DNA of 64,000 bases from Gloeopeniophorella convolvens (Eukaryota; Basidiomycota; Agaricomycetes; Russulales), in assembly GCA_022496205.1 (NCBI GenBank), contig WTXD01000078.1, positions 38,894-102,893 of the forward strand, read 5' to 3'. Both the position numbers and the translations under genes were made by a program. The notes beneath the pieces were generated by a model. That model was given only the letters and a program-made list of their open reading frames with translations. It was not told where the DNA came from and searched no databases. This document shows positions 28,636 to 39,182 of the stretch, in pieces; positions within the stretch are counted from its first letter, which is position 1; the number at the start of each line of letters is the position of its first letter.

Positions 28636-30772
28636 TGCGTCATTTTTTCTATCCCTGATCTGCCCTTCTGACCTCTTCCTTATATCCTCGTGTCTTGTGA
28701 CATGCAGCCCCCTGGTCCCTTTTCCGCCACTTTGATCTCGTTCTGGCCTGCTGCTCGTCACAATTGATGTCCCTGGCGGTTAGCAGAAGGCGCTAGTTAT
28801 GCAATGCTAATTGATCTAATCAACTCTCCCGTGTTGACTTGGCCTCTGCGAGCGAGACAATGTTGTCATTTCCATTGACCTTTTTGCTTCGTGCTGTTCT
28901 CAACGTTTGAAAATCCTCTCTGTTGAGGATACTTCAGTCACCGGTCAGTCGATACAAAGGTGGGTACGACTGCTCGTGCACAAGACCTGTCAGGGAAGGA
29001 ACTGTGCCGCGTGAAGTTGTTCCTGGGTACCGACACTGCTCCGCGACAATGCATGCCTCCCGACTTAACCTCCCCGGCCAAGGCCACCCGATTCCGCTCC
29101 GAAGGCGTAATGTTACTGTCAAGGCACCGATCATGATCGAGCGGTTTGAGACTGTATGAGCAATCGTCCCAGATATCTCCCGCAGGCACCGGTCGCAACT
29201 GGTGCTCGAGTACCAGGCCATCAGGGCCAAGCTAGTCAGCATTGCGGACAAGCCCCCACCAGGGCACCTGGTGCAGCACGGCAACCCTGAGTGAGTGCGT
29301 TGTGCGTTACGGCTGGGGACAGTGTGCTAATGGTTTGTGCAGGAAGGACCCCAGGGCGAACGCGAAGATTGGGTCCTCAATGGCTGAGCGAAGCTTCACC
29401 CAGACAAGTGCTTTTTACGTGATGCTCACCCGCCTCTTGTGCCGTCCGTGGGGTGCCATTCCGACCACATTCCGAGATAAGATTCGATCCTGCAACAAAC
29501 TTCGATGATGGCGAAGCAGATAGTGGTTCTCCAGAGAGATCGAGTGTGCGTACTGCGGGCCACTGTTGAGAAGAATAAAAGGCCGGGGCTTCGTAGGGCC
29601 CTGTGACTTCGACCATTAATTACAACCGGCGAGTTCGCGAGCTTCATAAAGCTGAACACACGCTTCGGGTGGCCATTGATAGGTTTCCATCACGATGCCC
29701 GGAACGCCGGTGCGATTCCAAAACCTTTCGAGCCCGAGGTCATGCACTGACGCGGGTTCCACATTAACTCAAAAGATGACTATACAGGAGGCCCGAGCTT
29801 CCGGTCGACGGTTTTGTACTACATAAGTCGACACACAGGTCATCCCCAGGTCGCTTTTGGACGGGTGTGAAGAGCAGATCATACAGGACCCGCGCAGGAT
29901 TGCTCACCTGGGTTGTTGCCGCGAGGGCCGATTCCAAGTTACACTGATCCGCTGGCGCGCCGCGAATGCTTGAGAGAACATACATAGTATATGTATGAGC
30001 CCCACATCGCTCGCTTCCGGCTGTTCGCAATGCTGTGATCTAGAGAACCCTGATACGATAGAGTCCTAGAGATACTTTTTCTGACGATGTCATGCAGCTG
30101 CCGTGTGCCGCTTTGTCACAGCGATCTTCTGAACAGCAGATAGTTCTTGGCACTGTGGCAGCACGTGGCCCACAACGCAAGTGGGTTAGCATCATTGGTT
30201 TTGGCAGGCCCTCCCAGACATGACGGACAGCAAGCATGCTCGTCACGGCCTTGGTGGCTGCTGTCAGGATGTAGATTAAACGTGAACCAATCATCTTGCT
30301 TTCCTTCCACAAGACCCACCTCTCATGAGAGGAGTAAAGTCAAGTGCCGAGAAGTCGGAGTTTTCTGTCGGGGGCGCATCGGACTCTGACCCCGAAGAGC
30401 ACCGTGGAGTTTCAAATGTGGCAAGCCAGAGCTCGCCAGAGCATGTGGTCCCACAATTCCATCTTGATTCCGCCCGAACCCTTCGTACGGCTTCCTACCT
30501 CTTCCCACACGCTCTCGCCGAAGTCGCTCTCCAGAGTGTGGGCACGCGACTTCACTGGCCAGAACTCGTGGGCGACTCGGCCTCGCTGGCGCGACCTCCG
30601 CTCGCCCGTAACAGGCACAGATAGGCAGACACTACTGAGCCGGGTGGGGTTCCATTACTGCTGTCTATCGAACTACCCTCGTCGATTTGTGATCTCGCAC
30701 AGTCTTTTATTGCGGAGGCTAGGGCAACCATGGTCTGCTCATCCAAGCCCCGCCCCCCTGCTCTTGCCACCC
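28636..30772. other. Intergenic between SLATT copies 3 and 4, with remnants
   Basis: It holds a SLATT C-terminal remnant (29226-29390) and the second arm of the 26.05 kb repeat (29449-29513). A short block at 29110-29150 (TGTCAAGGCACCGATC) recurs at 32745-32785, upstream of copy 5. Nothing else is recognised. Confidence 0.55.
29226..29390 (+). pseudogene. SLATT_fungal C-terminal remnant
   Basis: Two adjoining pieces match the last two exons of copy 5. GHLVQHGNPE corresponds to GHMVQRGRGDQE, followed by a GTGAGTGCG donor. After TTTGTGCAG the exon reads KDPRANAKIGSSMAE, against KDVAADATNAKMGLSMV in copy 5. The helix exons are absent, so only the tail of a former copy survives. Confidence 0.72.
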
Positions 30773-31987
30773 ATGAGCACCACGCCGCAGCCCGTTGTGT
30801 CTAGTGCTGTTGCTCCCACTGCGTCCCCCGGGCCGATAGAAGCACCGCTTCCTCCGGCCGCGGCAGCACCCACCCCGATGAACCAGACCGCGGCCGTGCC
30901 GTCCACCCCGATTGCGCCGGAGACACGCCACGAAGGCGCAGCGGGGACCGGTGTGACGCCGCAAGCTACTGTCGATGCACCAGCCCCCTTCGCGCCTGCC
31001 TCCGTGTCGTCTCATGCTCACCAACGAGTGCCCACACCCCCGCGCGGAGTAGCTCGTGTCACGCGCTCCTACTCCGCTCTGCCAGTAGACGACCCAAACC
31101 GGCCTCGCCCTATAGCAGTACCGCCAGCCGTGGTCCGTCACCGAGGGGTCTCATACGCAGACAGCGAGACCGCATGGCACACTCAAGAAGACAGACCTGT
31201 GAGTCTTCTTTAATGTCGATGTGTGCGGTGCTGATTTACGGCGTTCGTGGGCGACAGCAACGTGAGAGAACTGTGGGCGAACGGCTTCAACCAACCATCG
31301 ATTCGGCCATCGCGGAGCGGGACAGGGCTGCACAAAAAGGTGAGGGGTTGTAAAAGCGAGCACTGCGAAGCCTGCTTTGACGCCGCCACCACCCCTTCGC
31401 AGCGAAGATAGCAGGCTTGGCGCTCAACGCCGCCATTGGCTTACAGGTCTTGATTGGGGCACTTACCACCGCCCTCGGTGCCGCATTGAGCGGAAAGAGC
31501 GTACGCCCCATAACGTCCTTCTTGTTTGTTGGGCTGTCTACTAACCCCGACGTCAGACGTCCGTCGCAATCTCGATTTTGGGGGGTTCATCGACCATCAT
31601 AGCGTCATACATGGCGCGCACGCGGGGTTCCAATGAGCCAGACTTTTCGCTGCTACGCGCGAAAGCGCTCAATCATTTTATCCGTGAGATCGAGGCGTTC
31701 AAGCTGGACCATGGGCACCAAGTCGGGAACGAATGCGACGAGAAAATCAACGGCTTCCGCCTCGGCCTGGAAAACATGCTCGGAAACCAGCCAGGGAGCG
31801 TCGCGATTGCCTCAGAAGCAGGGACCGGGAACCGCAGTCAGACAGGGGCGCTGGATCCGACCATGACGGTCAGCATGAACGAGTAGGTGTACAATTCCGC
31901 TGGAGAAGGACTGCGCTGACTAGACGTTCTGATAGGAAATATCCCACGAGCGCAATGAATGCTAAGTTGGGGTTCACAACAGTATAG
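30773..31987 (+). CDS. SLATT_fungal two-helix membrane protein, array copy 4
   Basis: Exons 30773-31198, 31258-31339, 31403-31500, 31557-31882 and 31936-31987 give 327 residues. The disordered N-terminus is rich in Ala and Pro and ends with RGVSYADSETAWHTQEDRP. The helical linker is TVGERLQPTIDSAIAERDRA. Helix one is LALNAAIGLQVLIGALTTAL and helix two is TSVAISILGGSSTIIASYMA. These are followed by RGSNEPDFSLLRAKALNHFI and the LDHGHQVGNE region, DPTMTVSMNE, and a small last exon ending NAKLGFTTV. That tail matches copy 5, which fixes the last intron. All splice phases agree with copies 1, 5 and 6. It looks intact. The topology suggests both helices close together with long cytosolic ends. Confidence 0.88.
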
Positions 31988-33612
31988 ATCTATCAACGTG
32001 TTGTGTACACATCCTCTGTATCCTTGCATGCGCACTCCTATCTTTGTTTTATACCCTCGCGTCTGCAACCTGCGGCCTTCGACACTCATTTGATTATATC
32101 ATGGTTCGCTGCCCTTCAGTCCTCGTCACCTGCTGTACACGAACAATCTGTCTACTTGTGCAGTGCTCGCTCTTGTCCTGTGATATTGCTTATATCTGCG
32201 AACAGCCCCTGCACTGTGTCTGTGGGGCCACTTTCAAGGTGCGTGACATTTTCGATATGTTGAAGTTGCCTTTTGTTGACCATCACGTCCAAAGAGCGGC
32301 ATGGCGTGGAAACCGGCCACGATGATTGAATTAGAATGCCCTCAAGCGGACCGTGACCATTTTGAGCAGCAGGTGTCTTTTGGTCCCGAATGCAGATACG
32401 CACGGTCGCGGCTTGCCAGCTACCCTTGGGCTTCTTTCGCACGCCGATGTGCCTCTGACTGCTGTTTCAAGAAACAAGGTTCAAATTTGCCGCTTTCTGG
32501 AACGCCATCTTCCACTCTTTCTCCGACACGTCGACCGGAGCTCAGCTACTCTATACTCTCTGCATCGAGCAGTATGTTACATATGCCTTGGACATGCTGG
32601 CGGAGATACACTGGCGCGGCAGTGGTGACGTGATCGCGCGGGGAGTTGCCCAGCGTAAGCGCGCACCCACTGCTCTGTGGCCATCCGGTTCTCCCGCCTG
32701 GCCTATTTGCTCAAAGCCGTCCAAATGCGCCCAAAGGGCGACGTTGCTGTCAAGGCACCGATCGTGATCAGGCGATTTGGGCACAATGAAAAGATCGGCT
32801 TGTCCACATCTCTCCCACAGACTCGGGGTCGGCTCCACAGCTGCAACTGGGACTCTAGAGTACCCGTAACATAGGTGAGTACGGTCTCTTGGATGCCATC
32901 CCCTATTCACCGTGTCCTTCATATAGCTGGCGCCGTGTTCGGGCTCGACAGCCACTTGGAATCTTCATCAATTCAAAGTGAATATTGCGCGCTTGCATCA
33001 AGGTTGCATTGCTCAAGTCGAACTTTCTCTGACAGCGCTCACCCGTTGCAATCACCGGGCACCACTCTTTGCAATGGAGACCGTTTCTCCACTTTGACTC
33101 ATCTATCGGTACGGCCTACATTCATACCCGGGGGATATCGTTCACCTAGCTCGACCCACTTGTCGGCAGGCTTCCCTCCAAGCTTCAACTCGACTTTAGA
33201 GATTGACACACGAGCGGAACTACTAGTCCGTAAGAACCGCAGTGATCACCCCGTGTGCAGGAAAGGAAACTTCCCGACGATTGGCCTTCCCCTTTCCTCC
33301 TTGATGCCCAACGTCCCTTTCCGCCTACAGCATCATGATCTACCCGACCCGTTAGCTGATCGCCTGTCAATGCACGGAAGCTGCATCTCCCGGTGGCCCA
33401 GCCTCCTTGTATACAACGCCAGGCACATCACAGGCAACAGCGCCAATCGCGCAATTTCATCCCGCCACCCGACATCGCGCTGTCAACTTACCTCAGAGCC
33501 AGATGTCTCACACCGTGCGCCCAGAGACCTTATAATCAGTGCCACTGCCAATCGCACAACGGAGCAGGTCGCGCCCTCTCCTCCTCCAGGCCCCTCGCCC
33601 GCTTCGAGAACC
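31988..33612. other. Intergenic between SLATT copies 4 and 5
   Basis: No gene is recognised. The frame of copy 5 stays open upstream of its ATG, but that extension has no splice or motif support. The block at 32745-32785 repeats one at 29110-29150. Confidence 0.5.
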
Positions 33613-34877
33613 ATGTCGACCGCACAGCAGCAAGACACGTTCACCACGCCGCCCGCATCGCCCACAGGTGCTCAAGCCGACCTGCCTGCGTCTACCTCTG
33701 CGCGCCCCGCTGTGCCTACCAGGACCCCGCCCCCTGAGCCCGCGGTTCCACCCAAAGACAAAGCTCCCGTCGCGACCACCGACCCCGTACCTGTGGCCCC
33801 CGCCACACATGTGCAGGACCCCTCCCCGTCCTCTTCCCCCACCCTTTCCCGCCCTCCACCACTCCCGCGCAACACGCGTGGTCTCGCAGGGCTCATGCCC
33901 GAAACCCTCGACGCCGGTCTGGGCATGGCCGCAAGAGCCGGCGCCGTGCCGCCCCCGCCGCTTCCAATTCCGGTGCCGCCGGCGCACTTTTACGACCCGC
34001 TGCGCAGGTTGGTGCGCGAGAGCGAGGTACATCCGCCGCGTACGCACAGATGGGCCATGTACGACGAGGAGGACGAAGAAGACGACCCGCTGGAGGTGCG
34101 TGCTATCTGGCCTCTCCGTCTCCTGCGTCGGTGGAGGTTGACGCGCGCCGCACAGGACCGCAACCACGAGAAGGACGTGCGTGGACGGCTTAGGCCGACG
34201 CTGCGGCAAGCTAGGATTGAGCGGGACAAGGCCGCGCGGAGAGGTGCGTCCGCCTGCCCAACGTGCGTGCAGAGGCTAATCGGGAGGCCCGGTGCTCCAG
34301 CGCAGCTGACGGGGTGGGCCTTGACCGGCGCGATCGGGGCGCAGGTGGTCGTCGGCGCGCTGACGACCGCGCTCGGCGCTGCGCTAAGCGGGCACAAGGT
34401 GCGTCCCTCCGTCCCTCTCCGCGCCTATTTCTGCTATTGAACGCCACGGTCACGTGCCGTCTCCAGACATCCGTGGCGATCTCGATCCTCGGCGGCGCGT
34501 CGACGGTCGTCGCGACGGGGCTCGCGCGCATGCGCGGGTCGAACGAGCCCGAGGCGTCGTTGCTGCGCGCCAAGGCGCTCGACCACTTTGTGCGCGAGGT
34601 ACGCGCGTTCACGCTCGACCACGGGCACGAGATGGGGCACGTGTGGGACGAGCGCATCGCGGGGTTCCGGCTCGGGCTCGAGGATATCCTCGGGAACAAG
34701 CCGGTCAGCGTCATGGTCAGGCCCTCGCAGGGGCACATGGTGCAGCGCGGCCGCGGTGATCAGGAGTGAGTGCTGTGTTGTGCGTTGCAGCTGGGGATGT
34801 GCACTCACGCCACTCTGTGCAGGAAGGACGTCGCGGCGGACGCGACGAACGCGAAGATGGGGCTTTCGATGGTGTAG
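33613..34877 (+). CDS. SLATT_fungal two-helix membrane protein, array copy 5
   Basis: Exons 33613-34095, 34156-34243, 34301-34398, 34467-34765 and 34823-34877 give 340 residues. The N-terminal 160 residues are strongly Pro-rich and end in the acidic run DEEDEEDDPLE. The helical linker is RGRLRPTLRQARIERDKAAR. Helix one is WALTGAIGAQVVVGALTTAL. Helix two is TSVAISILGGASTVVATGLA, then RGSNEPEASLLRAKALDHFV, LDHGHEMGHVWDERIAGFRL and a tail exon ending NAKMGLSMV. The ATG at 33613 is chosen because its MST opening matches sister copies, although the frame is open further upstream. The first intron is in frame without stops. The gene looks intact and is a good type member for the array. Confidence 0.89.
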
Positions 34878-35930
34878 GCGTGTCTGTGTTCTGTTCTTCC
34901 GCTTGGGCTTCTGGACACCGGACATTGCTGTGTACCCTCCTTTCATTGGTCTCTCTCCCTGTCTGTCTGTAAAACTGCCGAGGCGTGTGTCTCCCTGCCA
35001 TCCCTAGCTATCCTTGTACCTTGCCCTTAGCACTACGCCACACAACGCCTAATCCTGTCCATCTATACCTCCGAGTCCCGCCCGGGACCACCGCATACAC
35101 GCCCTTCCTGAAGAGCACTCGGATGTTCTTCGAACATCACCCGCAGGTGCTCACACGTAGAATCGCATTCCGCCTGCTTTCCGAGCGAACGTGCCTCTGC
35201 GATACCACCCGGAAACGTGATCTGAACTCAATCAGTCCTTTCCTGGCCCTGGGCGCGACTTCGCCGATGTTATTGATAGCAACTGTTCACAGTATGGCTG
35301 ATACGTTCACGCGACGGATTGGCGCGCCGTTCCGTGTCGATTCCGAGCCTGGTCGGGTGGAATGGGGACAGTGTCTCCCACGTTGGCAACGCCGTTGCGC
35401 GAGTCTAGACCTGTCGGGTACAGGGTATTTGTGACCAGCTGGGGACGCTGCTTCACCTGAGTGACGCGAGGATGCTGACCCCTACGTGTGTTGTTCTTCT
35501 GGGGTGAGTCCTCCCTGGCTATGTCCGTAGCGCGCGCAGAGTGGTCAGGCCCGAATTGTTGAGAGACGTGAAACCGATAGCTCGCTGCTGGCCACTGGGG
35601 CAAGCTCTGCCGCGCGCGACCCGGGAGATGGCTGGGGACGACCGGTCTCAATCATCGATCGATCGCCGGCTCGTCGGTGCCTGCAGATCGAGCTCACGCT
35701 TCGAGTTCCGGGACCGCCCCGCGCCACGAACAGGTTCTAGAGCTCGGGCGCACTCTACGCAAGGAGGACTGGGGACCAGTCGACCATGACTTGTCACAAC
35801 ATAGGATGGTCCAACGAAGTACAAAACAACCACCCCACTCACACAAAACCGTACAGCGTACTTCAGCCCGCGCCCCGCGCCCCAGAGAGAGATACTGAAA
35901 CAGACAACTCCGCACTCCCCGCGTGCCCCG
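34878..35930. other. Intergenic between convergent SLATT copies 5 and 6
   Basis: Nothing recognised. Both neighbours end here, so it should contain their 3' untranslated regions and polyadenylation sites. Confidence 0.5.
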
Positions 35931-37425
35931 CTAGACCATTGAATGCGGATGCAGCGGCATCGACGACGTCCTGCCGGGCACCTGCGGGCCCGACATCCCC
36001 ATGCCCAGCCCCCCACTCGCCGCACCTGGCATCATCTGCGCATGATGTGCCTGCGCGGCCGTCCCAAACGCTGCGCCGAATGCCTGCGCCATGCCCGGGT
36101 GCGGCTGCAGCATGCCACCCGCGCCGGGTCCGCCAGGTGCCTGCCCCAGTCCCGGCGGATGCGCGAGCTGCGGCGCCCTGCCCGCATCCGCCCCGAAGCC
36201 CCCGGCGATCCCGGGCATCGCCGGCCCGCCGAACACGCCGCTGCTCCGCGCCCCCGGGGCGGCCGAGTCGTCGAAGATCGCGACCGTCGCGGCGGGGTTG
36301 CCGAGCATGCTCTCGAGCCCGAGGCGGAAGCCCTCGATGCGGTCGTCGAGCGCGTGGCCGCGCTCGTGGCCGTGGTCGAGCACGAATGCGTGCACCTCGC
36401 GCAGGAAGTGGTCGAGCGCCTTGGCGCGCAGGAGGGAGAACTCGGGCTCGTTCGAGCCCCGCGCGCGCGCGAGGTACGATGCAGCGAGTGTCGACGCGCC
36501 GCCGAGGATAGAGATCGCGACGGACGTCTGCAACGGGGCGCGCAGGCGGGTCAGCAAGGCTCTGCGTGAAGGGAGGCAAGGCGGGGACGTTACGCACGGA
36601 TTTTCCCGAGAGCGCGGCGCCGAGGCCGGTCGTGAGCGCGCCGAGGACGACCTGGATGCCAATGGCGATGTTGAGCGTATAACCGGTCATCTTAGCTGCG
36701 GGGATGATGTATGACGTCAGACACGCGCCGATCCCCTCCGGACCACGCACACATGCGGAACTACGCACCCCGCTTGACGGCCTTGTCGCGCTCCTCCGTA
36801 GCCGCCTCGATGGTCAGCTGGAGTCGTTCCTTGATCGTCATCTCGCGGATCTGGCCACGATGCGTCAGGCCCGTGCGCGTACAAGAATCACAATGACAGA
36901 CGTGCGACGTACCTGGCGCTTCTCCTCGGGGACGATCCAGCTCACGGCGTCCGGTGCGCCGTACGGTTCGTCGCCATACGAGTGCGGGCGGCGGCCGCTG
37001 TAGGCACGGGCGTGCGAAGGTGGAGAGCGGGCGCGGCTGGGGACGCGGTCGAGGTCGTCCGCGCCGGGGAGCGCGAGGGACGGGTACTCCTCGTAGAGCC
37101 TGGGGGACATGGAGCGCCGACGGCTCTCGGCGTGGTAGCTGGCACGGCGCTGCTCGCGGGGTACGGGAGCGTAGATGGGTTCCTGATATTGCTGCTGTGA
37201 AGGCGGAGGTTGCATTTGGATATTTTGGGCTACGGGAGCCGGGGGTGCTGGGGGAGGAGGCGGGTCGGCCTGTTGGGAAACATGTTCGTTGGACGGAGGT
37301 GTGATTGTCACTTGCGCTTGGGAGAGCTGCTGCTGCTGTCCTTGGGCTGTAACTGTGGCTGTAGGCTGGGGATGTTGACCTCCTGCTGCAGCAGCAGGTA
37401 TCATTGTCGCCTGTGGATCGCTCAT
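35931..37425 (-). CDS. SLATT_fungal two-helix membrane protein, array copy 6 (inverted)
   Basis: Exons 37425-36913, 36850-36769, 36695-36598 and 36527-35931 give 429 residues. The N-terminus is Gln/Pro-rich and ends with RRRSMSPRLYEEYPSLALPG and an EEKRQ splice edge. The helical linker is MTIKERLQLTIEAATEERDK. Helix one is YTLNIAIGIQVVLGALTTGL. Helix two is TSVAISILGGASTLAASYLA, followed by RGSNEPEFSLLRAKALDHFL and LDHGHERGHALDDRIEGFRL. Unlike the others, it continues into a long Gly/Ala/Pro/Met-rich tail in the same exon and lacks the NAKxG exon. It is the only copy on the minus strand. A decayed copy of its exon 1 lies at 48.8-49.3 kb, so it marks the left edge of the large duplication. Confidence 0.9.
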
Positions 37426-39182
37426 GGGCCGTCGTCTCTGCTGCGCAGTAGTTACCACTGGAGAAGTATTTCGCAAACGACCTGGGAGATCTTTGGCTTT
37501 GACTCGTGCTTCAACCCGACCCAATTCGTCGGCGTCGCCAAGTCGCCGTGCGTGGGGGAACAGATATGCCGTCCATCTTTGGATACCCAGCTTCCTATCC
37601 GAGACAAAGTTAGCTTCCTTGCAGATCATACCATCGGATCTCCGTGCAAACGTATGAGTGGCTGGAAGACCGAAGCATGTCAAAAGTACGTGGCACCAGC
37701 GAAGATGTCGAGTTCAATCTTGAGCCGATAATGAGCCATTTACGGGTCAGTGCTGGGTCTGGTCTCCGTTGCTGACGTTGCCACGAGCCCAGACAACAGT
37801 CGCTGTGGCATACGATGACGGAGGAAATGGGTCACGGGATGCGGAGATATTCACGAGGGGCCCGGAAAAATACCAGCACAGCGGTATGCAACTGTTTAAA
37901 AGACATGAAGTTCAAGGCTGGAAGTTCAATTCGAAGGTCTTCGCCGTCTGCCGCACGCCGGCCGGCCTTGCGCCGGCCACTGGCCAGGCTGAGTGTGAAA
38001 AAACGGCGAGCAACTTCTGGTACGCTCCTGCGACCTCAAACCCATCCGAGAAAGATTATGTATGATGGTCCCTTCCAAAAACCTCTCAGCTCTCAGATTC
38101 AGGACGCGCCTCACGGTGACACCAATCACCTGCCTTTCTTTTGCGGCTCCTCGAGTTTTATCTTTATCCTTGACGAATTTACTTGCGACAAACCCGCCTT
38201 CGTTCCGAAACTGCTGAAGCCGCTGAGCCACTCCAATTACATCTCAACCCATCGGGTGGTGAACGATCAGGTCTGCGGAAGTCGTATAGGCGTTTTGGCT
38301 GGTCTCCCTCCCCCACTGGCCGCTTGCAAACAGTGTCTGGCCCCTCGACGTCAACACCCGGGGCACCTTCGGTTACATCCCGTCAGCGCGATGGGGACAA
38401 AGGTGTGCTTCTATACCCTTGATACTGACTCGATCGTACCCGGGACAGCTCCGCGATCATGTTGCCCCGTGCCACTCCACACAAGCCCTTGCTTGAGTCT
38501 GAACAGCATCGTGCCTGCGGGCCGTTGTGCTTGGAAGCTTTTCGACCACGAGGGAGACATCTCTGCGGCCGCCGATGTGTCCCCTGGGGTGTAGGGTTGA
38601 TCCAGTCTGGTAAGCATCAATTGGAAGGTATTGTGCCGCGGTAGTCATCCACTGATTTGCCAGCGGAAAAAAACACGTACCGACTGGAGTCCCGTCAACG
38701 GGACGTCGTACGATGACTCTCCAATCCGAAGGCGCCGCCTCGCCGTACCCGCACCGTCCCGTTCCCGTCATACAGGAAGATCGCAGAGAACAACAGCATG
38801 TGCTAGGTAGAAGGATAGAGGTATGGCACCAAGTACGACTCGGCGTATTGGTTGACGGTGTGGTAGACAAAGTTCGAACGTGAGGTGTGCATTTGATACA
38901 AAATATTCAGATTGTTGATGGTTGGTATCAGCAGCGTTTGAACGCGCAGAAGTCACATCTGTAGCATGCATACGAACAAGTGCTAGTGTAGGCCTTGTTC
39001 GTTTGCTACATCCCCGCGTGACTACCACCGTTTCTGAGACTGTGTGATAGGCCGCGCGATCGAACGTTGCAGATTCAAGAACAACGCAATCCAGATATCT
39101 AGGGACCACACGCTCGCATGGCGTGATCACGGATGCACATGTCATACACGGACTACTTATGATACGTCGGCCTCGCAATGAA
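37426..39182. other. Intergenic, duplicated at 49.26-51.55 kb; no gene recognised
   Basis: Homology to unit B is visible in blocks, for example 38420-38580 with 50800-50940 and 38665-38760 with 51015-51110. A minus frame reading LLFSAIFLYDGNGTVRVRRG (about 38790-38730) looks coding but cannot be extended or named, and its unit B partner is interrupted. It may be a remnant of an unidentified gene. Confidence 0.5.
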
